DNA of 64,000 bases from UBA1447 sp964612185 (GTDB lineage Bacteria > Bacillota > Clostridia > Oscillospirales > Acutalibacteraceae): NCBI GenBank assembly GCA_964612185.1, contig CAZTCR010000004.1:43113-107112 (forward strand), given 5' to 3'. Below are positions 34,299-43,758 of this stretch, one piece after another. The number at the start of each line of letters is the position of its first letter. The first letter of the stretch is position 1. Position numbers and translations under genes: made by a program. A model generated the notes under the pieces. That model ran no database searches and was not told the origin of the DNA. It worked only from the letters and a program-made list of their open reading frames with translations.

Positions 34299-36347
34299 TT
34301 ACCCAAGCAGCGTGTTTTCCGTTTGGGGCGGCGCTGCTTTTACGGTGTTGGAAAAATAATACTCAAAAACATCCTTCACCACATTGGCCAAAGGCGCCGA
34401 AAGACGAAAACCTTCGCCAACCAAAGCAACCGCCAGTTCCGGCTTGTCATAGGGAGCAAAACACACATAAATACCATCGTTCGTTATGGTTGGTACGCCG
34501 TTGATATTTCTGCTGATCTGGCTGGTCCCCGTTTTTGCGGCTACTTGAAACGGCAGTTTTGAAAACGCGACCGCGGATGCGCCGCTGGTTCCGATACGCC
34601 GCATACCCTCATGGACAATGTCAAAGGAATTTTTGCTGAATCCGGTTTCCCATTTAACAACGACTTCCTTATCCAGTATCGTTTTAGAAAAATCATAAGA
34701 CTTTACACTTCTCACAAAATGCGGCTGGTAAAGCGTACCGCCGTTTGCGATGACCGAACAGTAATTGGCAAGCTGAATCGGGGTGAAATAATTCTCCGCC
34801 TCGCCGATCGCCGATTGAACCGTAAAACCGTCGAACCATTTTTGCCCGATGGAAAGCCTGTACTCGGGACTGTCCAAATTCCCGGTCGCGTCGCTGATCT
34901 CGACACCGGTTTTTTGACCAAGCCCAAACATGGTTCTGTATCGATTGATTGTTGCGATACCGAGCTTGTTCCCGAGGTCATAAAAAAATGTGTTGCATGA
35001 ATCTTTTATCGCGGTCACAACAGACAAATTGCGGTTGGGATGGGACTGCCTGCATACAAAAACAGAGCCCTCCAATTCATAACGGCCGTTGCAGTAGCGA
35101 TGGGTGTCTTCTGTAATAACGCCTTCCTCAAGCCCTGTGATGGCAAGCCCCAGCTTCATTGTCGACCCGGCCTCGTATGCGTTTTGAAGCGCGCGGTCCC
35201 AAAGCGGGGAACCCGTGGCTTTTGACAGTTCACTGAAGTTTTTGCTGTAGGTTGAGATGTCATAGGTCGGATAACTCGCGCTGGCAAGGATTTCGCCCGT
35301 GTTGCAGTTCATAACCACCACCGCGCCTGCGGAGGGCACCGGTGTGCTTGTTTGTGTGAGCACTTTTTTCAGCGTGTCCTGCGCAATCTGTTGGATTTTG
35401 GCATCAACAGTCAAAATAACCGCGTTGCCCTGCACGGGGGGTGTCGTGATTTCAGCGGTGGTCTTCCCCTCGCTGTCTGTCGTCACGGTTTTAACACCGT
35501 CGGTCCCTCGCAGTTCGCTTTCCAGCGCGCCCTCAATCCCGTTTTTGCCGATGGTGTCATTGATCGCATATCCGCTGTCTTTGAGCTTTTCAAACTCCTC
35601 CGGGCTTATGGCGCCGACCATCCCGAGAATGTGCGGCGCGAGTGTCCCGTCCGCGTATTGCCGGTAGGGGACAATTTCCACTTCAACGCCCCTGTAAAAA
35701 GCGCTGTTTTCTTTAATTTTAGCGACAAGTTCGCCCGGCACATCCTCCGCGAATGTATACGGGTTGGGAATGCTGAAAACCAGCCGCTTCATCTCATAGC
35801 AGACCGAGGCGATCTTTCTCGCCTCCTGCGGGGTGTACTGTTCCAGTTTATACCGCTCGATAAGCGCGTCAAAGCATTGCTGCGGTGTCGCGTAATCGTT
35901 GAGGTTGAGCATATCCTTGCTCTTCATATTCGCGATGTCGCTTTCCCGCTTTTCCGCAAAGGCAATTTGGCCGTCCGAACCGAAAACGAGCGGCAGATTG
36001 TCCTTCCACGGCACACCGTTTGCCTCAAAAAGTCTAATGAGCCCCGCGATAATTTCCACGCGCTGCTCGATAACCGAAGCGGCGGGAAAATTCGCGCTGT
36101 CAAAAATAATGGAGTTACCCTGGCGGTTGGTAATCAGCGGGTTGCCGTTCCGGTCAAGTATTTCGCCGCGCGCGGCTTTGATTTTGACCGTCTGCGACGA
36201 AACGGAATTGACTTTCTCGGCATATGCTTCGCCCTGAACAATCTGCAAATTGACAAGTACCGCGATAAATGACGCAAAAAAAGCAAAAATCGAAACAACG
36301 GTGACGATTTCTCTGACATTAATTTTTCTTTCTTTCACTGCGCGCAT
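34299..36347 (-). CDS. mrdA: Penicillin-binding protein 2 (elongation transpeptidase)
   Basis: A 682-residue class B PBP. The ATG at 36347 follows GGAGGTG; the longer frame overlaps mreD. A membrane anchor at about 13-35 leads to the dimerisation domain (RGEILDRNGNPL). The transpeptidase domain has STMK (nucleophile Ser, about residue 394), DSCNTFFYDLG and AAKTGTSQ. It cross-links peptidoglycan for cylindrical growth with the MreBCD proteins encoded directly upstream. The short gap to mreD argues for one transcript. Confidence 0.95.
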   Translation of the reverse strand: MRAVKERKINVREIVTVVSIFAFFASFIAVLVNLQIVQGEAYAEKVNSVSSQTVKIKAARGEILDRNGNPLITNRQGNSIIFDSANFPAASVIEQRVEIIAGLIRLFEANGVPWKDNLPLVFGSDGQIAFAEKRESDIANMKSKDMLNLNDYATPQQCFDALIERYKLEQYTPQEARKIASVCYEMKRLVFSIPNPYTFAEDVPGELVAKIKENSAFYRGVEVEIVPYRQYADGTLAPHILGMVGAISPEEFEKLKDSGYAINDTIGKNGIEGALESELRGTDGVKTVTTDSEGKTTAEITTPPVQGNAVILTVDAKIQQIAQDTLKKVLTQTSTPVPSAGAVVVMNCNTGEILASASYPTYDISTYSKNFSELSKATGSPLWDRALQNAYEAGSTMKLGLAITGLEEGVITEDTHRYCNGRYELEGSVFVCRQSHPNRNLSVVTAIKDSCNTFFYDLGNKLGIATINRYRTMFGLGQKTGVEISDATGNLDSPEYRLSIGQKWFDGFTVQSAIGEAENYFTPIQLANYCSVIANGGTLYQPHFVRSVKSYDFSKTILDKEVVVKWETGFSKNSFDIVHEGMRRIGTSGASAVAFSKLPFQVAAKTGTSQISRNINGVPTITNDGIYVCFAPYDKPELAVALVGEGFRLSAPLANVVKDVFEYYFSNTVKAAPPQTENTLLG

Positions 36348-36375
36348 AACGCGGTTCACCTCCCGGCAAGGCCAA

Positions 36376-36891
36376 TCAGCAGGTCTTATTTTTGACCGCT
36401 CTGACAACAAAATAAAACACGGGCATCAGCAAGACCGTGTATACAACCGACGGCAAATAGAAGGTCAGGTACGCCCGCAAAGCGCCGTCATAGGATTTTA
36501 CAACATAGGCAAAAAACCAGTATACGGTGTTATAAACAAACACGGCGCTCGCCGTAAGCAGCAGCGCGGTTACGAGGTTGTTGCGCATCACCGTACCGAT
36601 GAGCGCGCCGCAGATGAGGCCGAAGGTCATGAGCATCAACGCGTTCAAACCGGGGGGACCCGCTGCGTAAATATCCCAGACAACACCCGCCAAAAGACCA
36701 TAAAAAAGGCCCGGAATATCCCGTTCATACATCCCCGTGCAGACAACCGCCGGAATAAGCAGCATGGCAGGCACGCCGGCTATTTCCGGAAACAGGCCCG
36801 GGGTATTTTGCACCACCGCCGTGAGTAAAATCAAGCCGATAAAAATCCCGCGGCGCAATACTGTTTGTTTTGTTTGAACTCCCAACCGCAT
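36376..36891 (-). CDS. mreD: Rod shape-determining protein MreD
   Basis: A 171-residue membrane protein with about five hydrophobic segments and the family's IPGLFYGLLAGVVWDI stretch. It connects MreC to the elongation machinery in the membrane. Sequence conservation in this family is low, so the call also rests on position: it begins 2 bases after mreC and precedes PBP2. Confidence 0.9.
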   Translation of the reverse strand: MRLGVQTKQTVLRRGIFIGLILLTAVVQNTPGLFPEIAGVPAMLLIPAVVCTGMYERDIPGLFYGLLAGVVWDIYAAGPPGLNALMLMTFGLICGALIGTVMRNNLVTALLLTASAVFVYNTVYWFFAYVVKSYDGALRAYLTFYLPSVVYTVLLMPVFYFVVRAVKNKTC

Positions 36892-36893
36892 GG

Positions 36894-37754
36894 CTATTCC
36901 CCCGTCCCGGCCGCGCCGGACTGCCCTTCGAAGGAAACAATGACAAATACATCCTCCAAGTCTGTGGCGTCCACCCCAGGTTCAATTACCGCATAAGAGG
37001 ATATGTCTGCCGGATCGTCAACAATTTCTGCTACTTTGCCGATGATTAAATTGCGGGGGAACACGCCGCCGATGCCCGATGTGACAACCGTCGCGCCAGG
37101 CGCGACTGCCGTTGTTTTAACAAGCCCCGGCAAACGGCAAAGACCTTTTCGGGACAAATCCCCCGTTGTTGTGACAAAGCCGCCTTCCCGCGTGCTGATT
37201 TCATAAGCGCCGACATTGACTGCCGGGTCCAGCAGCGTACCGACTTTACATTGCGCGGGCATAACAGATGTCACCACACCGACGAGATACTTGCCGTAAA
37301 TCACCGGATCGTTCACACTTACCCCGTGCAGCGAGCCCTTGCCGAGCGTCAGCGCAAAGAACAGGTCCGCAGGGTCACGGCCGATAACAGGCGCGCTGAC
37401 AAATGTAAATGATGGATTTTCTTTTTTAACCCCTAAAAACTCCTCGTACAATTTCAGGTCTTGCTTGGCCTGTTCGTAATCGATAAGCTGATTCGTCAAA
37501 TCGGCAATTTCGGCTTTCAGCTCCTCCTTTTCCTGCGCAAGAGCGGCAGAGGATTTGAAGTTGATTGAAAAATCGGACAAGCGGTTGGAAACAAATGAGG
37601 AAAACCTCTGCAGCGGACCGAAAACGGTGCCGGCCGCGGAGGTTTGCGGTGCGGATTTGCTGTTTGAAACAGCGGCGACAACCGTCCCCGCGAGCAAAGC
37701 GGCAAATACCGCCAAAAATATTTTAAAGCCGGTACTTTTTACAAAACGGCGCAT
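36894..37754 (-). CDS. mreC: Rod shape-determining protein MreC
   Basis: A 286-residue bitopic protein: membrane helix at 10-30, coiled coil at about 65-105 (EKEELKAEIADLTNQLIDYEQ-like heptads), then the two-barrel MreC domain with APVIGRDP, GVSVNDPV, GKYLVGVV and TSGIGGVFPRNLIIGKV. The C-terminus is outside the cell, where it organises PBP2. It is placed between mreB and mreD. Confidence 0.95.
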   Translation of the reverse strand: MRRFVKSTGFKIFLAVFAALLAGTVVAAVSNSKSAPQTSAAGTVFGPLQRFSSFVSNRLSDFSINFKSSAALAQEKEELKAEIADLTNQLIDYEQAKQDLKLYEEFLGVKKENPSFTFVSAPVIGRDPADLFFALTLGKGSLHGVSVNDPVIYGKYLVGVVTSVMPAQCKVGTLLDPAVNVGAYEISTREGGFVTTTGDLSRKGLCRLPGLVKTTAVAPGATVVTSGIGGVFPRNLIIGKVAEIVDDPADISSYAVIEPGVDATDLEDVFVIVSFEGQSGAAGTGE

Positions 37755-37806
37755 TCCTTGTTCCTCTGACTACTGTTATTGTTTCGCTTATCAACCTTAC
37801 TGCGCG

Positions 37807-38823
37807 TCAGACATATTTTTTTGCGCCCAACTTGCTCATGTAGTCGCTTTCCAGGCAAGTTCCCGTACCGTCAACAACGCAGTCGAGCGGATTTTCGGCT
37901 ATCAGCACGGGAATCTTGGTTTCGCCGGCGATGAGCTTGTCCAGCCCCCTGAGCAGCGCGCCGCCGCCGGTGAGCATAATGCCTTTGTCAATGATATCCG
38001 CCGCGAGTTCGGGCGGTGTTTTTTCAAGCGTGGCTCTGACCGCGTCAAGGATTTGGTTGACAGGGTCCGCGAGCGCTTCCCGGATTTCTTCGGAACTGAT
38101 TTCGATATTCTTCGGCAAACCATCCATGAGGTTGCGCCCCTTGATGTTCATGGCGCCTTCGCCGTCGTAGGGGTAGGCGGAGCCGATGGTGATTTTGATA
38201 TCCTCGGCGGTTCTTTCGCCGATGAGCAGATTGTACTTCTTCTTGATGTACGCGATAATCGCCTCGTCAAAATTGTCCCCCGCGACACGCACCGACCGGG
38301 AGGTGACCACATCACCCAGGGAAATCACCGCCACCTCGGATGTGCCGCCGCCGATATCCACCACCATGCTGCCGATGGCTTCGCTCACGGGCAAGCCCGC
38401 GCCGATGGCGGCTGCCATGGGTTCTTCAATCAGGCTCACATATTTGGCGCCCGCGCTTTTTGCGGCGTCATAAACCGCGCGGCGCTCCACTTCTGTGACG
38501 CCCGAGGGAATGCAGATCATGACGCGTGTGCGCATAAAAGGCGAGGAACTGCTCGCGCGTTTGATGAACGCCTTGAGCATGTCCGAAGTAATTTCAAAAT
38601 CCGCGATAACGCCATCCTTCAGCGGGCGCACGGCGGTTATTGAGCCCGGTGTTCTGCCGATCATGTCTTTTGCCTCAATGCCGACGGCTACCACACGCGG
38701 CGGATTGCTGCGCTGGTCGACCGCGACGACGGAGGGTTCGCGGATTACGATGCCCTTGCCTTTGACAAAAACCAGTGTGTTTGCCGTACCCAAATCGATC
38801 CCGATATCCTGAGAAAACAACAT
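37807..38823 (-). CDS. mreB: Actin-like rod shape-determining protein MreB
   Basis: A 338-residue bacterial actin. DIGIDLGTANTLVFVKGKGI is the phosphate-1 loop, VVDIGGGTSEVAVISLG the phosphate-2 loop, and LTGGGALLRGLD the adenosine motif. It polymerises at the membrane and guides elongation. It is the first gene of mreBCD-PBP2-minD-mnmEG-rsmG. A lipoprotein gene ends close upstream, so the true transcript may start before it. Confidence 0.97.
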   Translation of the reverse strand: MLFSQDIGIDLGTANTLVFVKGKGIVIREPSVVAVDQRSNPPRVVAVGIEAKDMIGRTPGSITAVRPLKDGVIADFEITSDMLKAFIKRASSSSPFMRTRVMICIPSGVTEVERRAVYDAAKSAGAKYVSLIEEPMAAAIGAGLPVSEAIGSMVVDIGGGTSEVAVISLGDVVTSRSVRVAGDNFDEAIIAYIKKKYNLLIGERTAEDIKITIGSAYPYDGEGAMNIKGRNLMDGLPKNIEISSEEIREALADPVNQILDAVRATLEKTPPELAADIIDKGIMLTGGGALLRGLDKLIAGETKIPVLIAENPLDCVVDGTGTCLESDYMSKLGAKKYV

Positions 38824-38848
38824 GTATTATTTAACCCCTTTCAAGAGC

Positions 38849-39490
38849 TTATTTAAACTGAATGGAATTGATAAGTGCCTCGAACCCGACGCTGTCCCTG
38901 TTTTCTTTGTCCGCAACGGAATAAAACGAATAAACAGCGGCGTTCTTCTCAAAAATATAAAAAATCACCGTGCCCGAATCGGCTTTTTCAACCGAATATT
39001 GTGTCGCCTCGACCCCGCAGATGGTTGTTTGCGCCGTTTCAACCGTGCCGCCTTCGTTGCGCATCAGGTCCATCACTTCCTCCGCGGAAAAAATAGCGTC
39101 CTCCAGTGTTTTATCCTTGAGTGTAACGAGATTCAGTTCACTTTTTGTGCTTGTATGAATCAGCCGGACATCTCCCAAGCCGTTGCTCTTCTCCCAACCC
39201 TTCGGAATGGTGACGGTGTACTTTGGTGTTTCGATGGTATTACCGGACATGTAATAATCCGGCGGCGCGACCCGCTGCGTTTCTTCCTTGCCGTCGGCAT
39301 TGGTGACAACAATAATCAGGTTGCCCGCGTCGTCCGTCATGGTTTCGCCGTTGTCGTTTGTGGCAAGCACACGGGTTGTTCCCTCGCTGTCAACGATTGC
39401 TATGCCGTTGACTTTGTCTTTTCCACAGGCGGCAAAAAGACAGAGTATCAGCGTGAAAACGAGTAAAAGCGCGGCCATCTTTTTACTCAT
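38849..39490 (-). CDS. Lipoprotein upstream of mreB
   Basis: A 213-residue protein from the ATG at 39490. The signal peptide ends in LFAACGK, a lipobox, so it is predicted to be lipid-anchored. The mature part starts with NGIAIVDSEGTTRVLATNDNG and contains PKYTVTIPKGWEKS, then a PsbP/DcrB-like pattern (AEEVMDLM, GVEATQYSVEK, YSFYSVA, ALINSIQFK). That resembles small surface lipoproteins of the DcrB/PsbP fold; function unknown. It lies 25 bases before mreB. Confidence 0.75.
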   Translation of the reverse strand: MSKKMAALLLVFTLILCLFAACGKDKVNGIAIVDSEGTTRVLATNDNGETMTDDAGNLIIVVTNADGKEETQRVAPPDYYMSGNTIETPKYTVTIPKGWEKSNGLGDVRLIHTSTKSELNLVTLKDKTLEDAIFSAEEVMDLMRNEGGTVETAQTTICGVEATQYSVEKADSGTVIFYIFEKNAAVYSFYSVADKENRDSVGFEALINSIQFK

Positions 39491-39657
39491 ACAAAGACCT
39501 GTTCCTTCCCTGTCCGCTGTTTTGCGGCGGAATAAAATACACTTCAACCTTTCGGCAGCTGCCGCCCGGCTGAAAATCAATGTTCAGTATATCATTTGAA
39601 CAGGGGATTGTCAAATAATTACGCGTGAAGAAATCGTGAATTGTTTGCAAAAAAGCG

Positions 39658-41259
39658 TCAGCCGTTTAAAGCCGCGAAGCTCTTTTTGTTGTCTTTATAA
39701 AGTTTGATGTAAACAGCGTAGTTCCGGTCGTAAACGGCTTTGTTCGCCGGGTTCGGCACAAAGGTTTTTGTCACCGGGACAAGCCGGCCCGCCTCGGCGA
39801 TGGTGGTGATTACCCCCAAACCGACAGCAGCCAGCACCGCGGCGCCCACCGCGCCAGCGTTTTGCGGGCTTTCCACCGTTTCCACCGTTCTGCCCGTACA
39901 GTCGGCCAGGATTTGGCAGGTGACATCAGACAGCGCACCGCCGCCGACAAAGCGCAGAACAGACGAGGTTTTAACTTTTTTATCCTGCGTTTCAATGAAC
40001 CAGCGCATATGCATGCAGACACCTTCCAACACCGCCCGGATCAGTTCCGTTTTGCCGGTATCCAAGCTGATATTGAAAAACATCCCCCGCGCGTTCGGGT
40101 CCTCAAACGGGCAGCGGTTGCCGTGCAGCCAGGGGGTGAAGATGACCCCGCCGCTTCCCGCAGGCACAGCGGCAACCACCTTGGTCAAATAGTCGTACAG
40201 GTTGGTATAGAGTGTTTCTTTGGACGCAACAACATCCGTTTTTTCAAGAAACACGCCGATTTCGTCCAGCGCAAGGTGGTCTTTCACCCATTCCAGGCAT
40301 TTGCCGGCGGTTTCCAGCTCCGCGAAATAGTTGAACTTATTTTCCTGCGCGCCGACAATCGCGGCGATCATTGCCGATGTGTCCACCATGCTTTTGTCCA
40401 CAACGGTTGATACCCAGCCGGAGGTACCGGAATAAACATGGGTATCCCCTGTGTTGACCGCGCCCGCCCCGATGCCGATGAGCGACGCGTCACCACCGCC
40501 CCCGAACACCGCAGTGCCCGTGCTTAAACCAAGTTCCGCTGCCGCGGCAGCTGTCAATTCGCCCGCTTTGTCTGTCGATCGGATGATGTCGGCAAGATGC
40601 GCCGTATCAACCCCAAGCATTTTACACACGGCCGGGCTCCAGCCCTGATGACCCTTGCGGATATCATACAAAAGCGACGCAAACGCGGAATCCCGCGTCA
40701 TCACAAACGCGCCGGTCATTTTACAGATGATATACTCTTTTACATCCAGCCACTTATAGACACGCTTAAATTTTTCCGGTTCGTTTTTTTCGACCCATTT
40801 ATATTTCCAGACCGGGTCCTTCACGCTCGCGGCAACGGCGCCGGTCAAATAAAGGGATTTTAACAGTTTGACGGCGTTCATTCCTTCGATTTTCAAGCCC
40901 TTTGACATGCCTTCTTTGAGTTCTGCCCTTGCGCGCTGGTCCATGTAGCTCATGGCATCCCGCACAGGCTCCCCCGCTTTATCGACCAAAACAAGCCCCT
41001 GCATCTGCGAGCAAAACGAAATGCCGGCAATGTCCCGCGGATTGATGCCCGTTTTTTCCAGCAGCTGGTGTGTGGTCGAACAAATCGCACTCCACCATTC
41101 CGACGGCTTCTGCTCGGCGCCGCCGTCCGGGAACACATATAGATTGTAACCCTCCATGGCCGAAGCGGTTAGTATGACTTTTTCACCGATTTCAAAAAGG
41201 CAGGTTTTAACGCCGGTGGTGCCGATATCGTAGGCAAGAACAAACCTGATGTTATTCAA
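39658..41259 (-). CDS. FGGY-family carbohydrate kinase, xylulokinase-like
   Basis: A 533-residue kinase. The TTG at 41259 is preferred because GGAG lies 8 bases upstream; an ATG six codons earlier overlaps the ribosome binding site. YDIGTTGVKTCLFE is the N-terminal ATPase phosphate-1 motif. FGGGGDASLIGIGAG and RFVGGGALSDVTCQILAD are the later ATP-binding motifs, and SQMQGLVLVD fits the xylulokinase branch. It would phosphorylate a pentulose such as xylulose. No isomerase or transporter is adjacent, so the sugar is uncertain. Confidence 0.85.
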   Translation of the reverse strand: MNNIRFVLAYDIGTTGVKTCLFEIGEKVILTASAMEGYNLYVFPDGGAEQKPSEWWSAICSTTHQLLEKTGINPRDIAGISFCSQMQGLVLVDKAGEPVRDAMSYMDQRARAELKEGMSKGLKIEGMNAVKLLKSLYLTGAVAASVKDPVWKYKWVEKNEPEKFKRVYKWLDVKEYIICKMTGAFVMTRDSAFASLLYDIRKGHQGWSPAVCKMLGVDTAHLADIIRSTDKAGELTAAAAAELGLSTGTAVFGGGGDASLIGIGAGAVNTGDTHVYSGTSGWVSTVVDKSMVDTSAMIAAIVGAQENKFNYFAELETAGKCLEWVKDHLALDEIGVFLEKTDVVASKETLYTNLYDYLTKVVAAVPAGSGGVIFTPWLHGNRCPFEDPNARGMFFNISLDTGKTELIRAVLEGVCMHMRWFIETQDKKVKTSSVLRFVGGGALSDVTCQILADCTGRTVETVESPQNAGAVGAAVLAAVGLGVITTIAEAGRLVPVTKTFVPNPANKAVYDRNYAVYIKLYKDNKKSFAALNG

Positions 41260-41354
41260 TGTGCGTTCTCCTTTCAACCATGTCCGGTAAAGAACTATTC
41301 GCTACGATTATACCGCAGCGCCCAGGCGTTTACAACACCCGCTCTTCTTCACGC

Positions 41355-41391
41355 AAAAACGGGGAAAGCGGATGTAATACCGCTCTCCCCG
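41355..41391 (-). terminator. Terminator after the first lipoprotein paralogue
   Basis: On the minus strand, GGGGAGAGCGG pairs with CCGCTTTCCCC around an 8-base loop and is followed by five Ts. It lies just downstream of the stop at 41409. Confidence 0.85.
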
Positions 41392-41408
41392 CCAAAGACA
41401 TCTCAATA

Positions 41409-42482
41409 TCAGTATTGGAAGTCGTAAGCCTCATAAAACATTTCCAGCACAGCGGTTCCTTTTTGATCGCCCAATATGATAATCTTCCCGCTCATGTCGA
41501 TAAAAGCGCTCACATAATGTTTGAGGGATATGATTCTCTGTGTCTCCGGATTAAATTCCAGTGTCGCTTTGCAGTCCCGGTAGGTCAGAGAATAATTTGC
41601 TTCCTTGATAACCCGCTTGACGGTGCTATTGTTGGCCAACTCATTATCAATATCACTTTTCCCGAGAACAAAGAACATATTACCCGTGTTGCTCGTCGCC
41701 ATCGGTTGGCCGCTCTTATAGGGTTCGGGATTCAATTCGTTGTTGAGAACAATGGTTATCTTTACATTACCGTTGGCAAGTTTTTCATATTTCGCGGTTT
41801 TCACCGCTCCCGCATTCGTCAGAAAACATCCCTTTGTCGCTTTTTTAACCGGGAAGTCCAACATATCCCCGGTTTTTCCTTTGACCTGGGGATCCCCTTT
41901 TGTCATAAACATCTCAGCCAACGGAAGCAGCGCGCCGATTACCTTGCCTTCCATTTTTTGTTGATCCTTGGGCAGCGCCTGATATTCTTTGCTTGTATAG
42001 CCCGGCTTATCGATTTTCGCTTTATCCATAACCGCCGTATAAGCAGTAAGAATCTCGGCGTTGGTGGACGGATCCGTTTTTGCTGCGGCAGTGGTGGTCT
42101 CGCCGGCAGCTGTTGTTTCGCCCGTCACGGTGGTTTCATTCGAAACAGTCGCGCCTTCATCCTCAACAAAATAAAATCCATCGTCCTTGAACTGGACCGG
42201 TTTGCCACCAGTTTTGTAGTACATCGAAACGGCTGCCTTCATTTCATCCGTCAGGTTCGCGGTGTTTCCGTCCCACGCCGACTGTGCTTCACCGAGTGCC
42301 AGGCGGATTTCCGCTTCCGTCAGCCGGACAGCAGCGGCGGTGGTTTGCTCCGCAGTGGTCGCCTGCGCGATATTCTGTTCTGCTGTGGTGATTCCCCCAT
42401 CGTCCTTGCCGCAGGCGCCCAGGGAGAATACGATAGCAACCGCCATCAATAACGCCAAAATTTTAGTGACCTTGTTTTTCAT
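41409..42482 (-). CDS. Lipoprotein paralogue A with Thr-rich linker
   Basis: A 357-residue predicted lipoprotein. The signal ends in FSLGACGKD, a lipobox. A Thr/Ala-rich linker (TTAEQTTAAA) follows, then a 60-residue insert containing AAVSMYYKTGGKPVQFKDDG, a second Thr-rich linker, and a C-terminal 230-residue domain shared with the next gene: PLAEMFMT, TKGCFLTNAG, KLANGNVKITIVLNNELNPE and GNMFFVLGKSDID. I do not recognise the domain. Its own terminator follows, and an independent terminator precedes it, so each paralogue is transcribed separately. Confidence 0.75.
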   Translation of the reverse strand: MKNKVTKILALLMAVAIVFSLGACGKDDGGITTAEQNIAQATTAEQTTAAAVRLTEAEIRLALGEAQSAWDGNTANLTDEMKAAVSMYYKTGGKPVQFKDDGFYFVEDEGATVSNETTVTGETTAAGETTTAAAKTDPSTNAEILTAYTAVMDKAKIDKPGYTSKEYQALPKDQQKMEGKVIGALLPLAEMFMTKGDPQVKGKTGDMLDFPVKKATKGCFLTNAGAVKTAKYEKLANGNVKITIVLNNELNPEPYKSGQPMATSNTGNMFFVLGKSDIDNELANNSTVKRVIKEANYSLTYRDCKATLEFNPETQRIISLKHYVSAFIDMSGKIIILGDQKGTAVLEMFYEAYDFQY

Positions 42483-42613
42483 CCGGTGCTTTCCCCTTTC
42501 AAAATCCTTTTTTGAAGCTTCATAGCAAAATCCTCAACATAGTCGTAAGTATACAATAACACTCCCAACATTTCAATCTTTTTTTCAGCGCTGCCGGGCT
42601 ATGCGCTGTGTGT

Positions 42614-42640
42614 GAAAAAGGGAGCGCTTGCGCGCTCCCT
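42614..42640 (-). terminator. Terminator after the second lipoprotein paralogue
   Basis: A perfect 8-bp GGGAGCGC/GCGCTCCC stem with a 4-base loop is followed, on the minus strand, by a run of Ts. It lies 23 bases after the stop codon. Confidence 0.85.
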
Positions 42641-42662
42641 CCAAAAATCATTTCAACAAAAA

Positions 42663-43583
42663 TCAATAAGCGAAATCCCATGTTTTCATGGTGTTGTAAA
42701 GAATCGCATTACCCGTGGCTTTTAACCCCAGTACTTTGCCTTCCTGGATATCAATATAGACACTCATGAGTTGGTCCAAGGTGACAATTTGTTTGGTCTG
42801 CGGATTGTATTCAAGGTTCGCGGTGCAATTATAATAGCGGAGATCGTACTTCACATTTTTTGCTACTTTATTCACCGTACTGTCGTTGATCAATGTATCG
42901 TCAATATCAGCTCTTGAAAGGGGGTAGAACATATTGCCGGTAAAACTTGCCGCTTGTAACTGACCCTTCTTATATGGTTCCGGATTATGTTCATCAATCA
43001 GTACGATTTTAATCTTGTAGTTGCCGTTTGCAAGCACATCGCAGCTTGCGGTTTTAATCTTGCTTATGTCTGTAAGCAGGCAGCCCTTTGCGGACTTGAC
43101 AACCGGGAACCATTCCATGTCGTCGCCTTTTTTTTCATTCTCAACTTTAGCTTCGTCTTCCGTCGTCATAAACGAGTTTGCGAGCGGCAGTAAGGCGCTG
43201 ACAACCCAACCGTCCATATGTTGGTCGCTTTTTGGCAGGGACTGGAACTCAATTTTTTTGTGTGCCGGTTTTTCAGCCTTCGCTTTGTTCATCACTTCCG
43301 TATACGCCGCGAGAATTTGCGTGTTGCCTACCGGTTTACCCATTGTGGTGGTTTCGCCAACTGCTGTGGTCTCACCGACAGCTGTGGTATCGCCAACCGT
43401 CGTCGTCTCACCTTCCGCCGTCGTGGCCTCCGCTGTGGTGTCGTCCTCCGCCGTGGTCGCTTGAGCGGTCGTGTCACCTGCCGCGGTAGTGGTTTCCCCT
43501 TCGTCCTTACCGCAGGCGCCCAGGGAGAAAACAATTGCCAGTGCCATCAACAGCGCCAATAATTTTGTGAGGTTGCTCTTCAT
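42663..43583 (-). CDS. Lipoprotein paralogue B with Thr-rich linker
   Basis: A 306-residue predicted lipoprotein starting at the ATG at 43583, with AAGGGG upstream. The signal ends in FSLGACGKD exactly as in its neighbour. The linker has repeats of TTAEGETTTVG and TTAVGE type. The C-terminal domain parallels paralogue A: PLANSFMT, AKGCLLTDIS, VLANGNYKIKIVLIDEHNPE, GNMFYPLSRADID. It lacks the 60-residue insert seen in A. Function unknown. The pair probably arose by tandem duplication. Confidence 0.75.
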   Translation of the reverse strand: MKSNLTKLLALLMALAIVFSLGACGKDEGETTTAAGDTTAQATTAEDDTTAEATTAEGETTTVGDTTAVGETTAVGETTTMGKPVGNTQILAAYTEVMNKAKAEKPAHKKIEFQSLPKSDQHMDGWVVSALLPLANSFMTTEDEAKVENEKKGDDMEWFPVVKSAKGCLLTDISKIKTASCDVLANGNYKIKIVLIDEHNPEPYKKGQLQAASFTGNMFYPLSRADIDDTLINDSTVNKVAKNVKYDLRYYNCTANLEYNPQTKQIVTLDQLMSVYIDIQEGKVLGLKATGNAILYNTMKTWDFAY

Positions 43584-43758
43584 TGAGTATTTGCCCCTTT
43601 CAATATAATCAGTGTCCATTCAAAGGCTGTCCGACTTTGCAGACTATCGTCATTCTACCCTATGCCCGCTGTGTTTGTCAACAAAAAAAGATGGATATAA
43701 CCGTCATGTTGTGCTACAATCATTATAATTATGCTGATAACCGCAAAGGAGAAAAACC

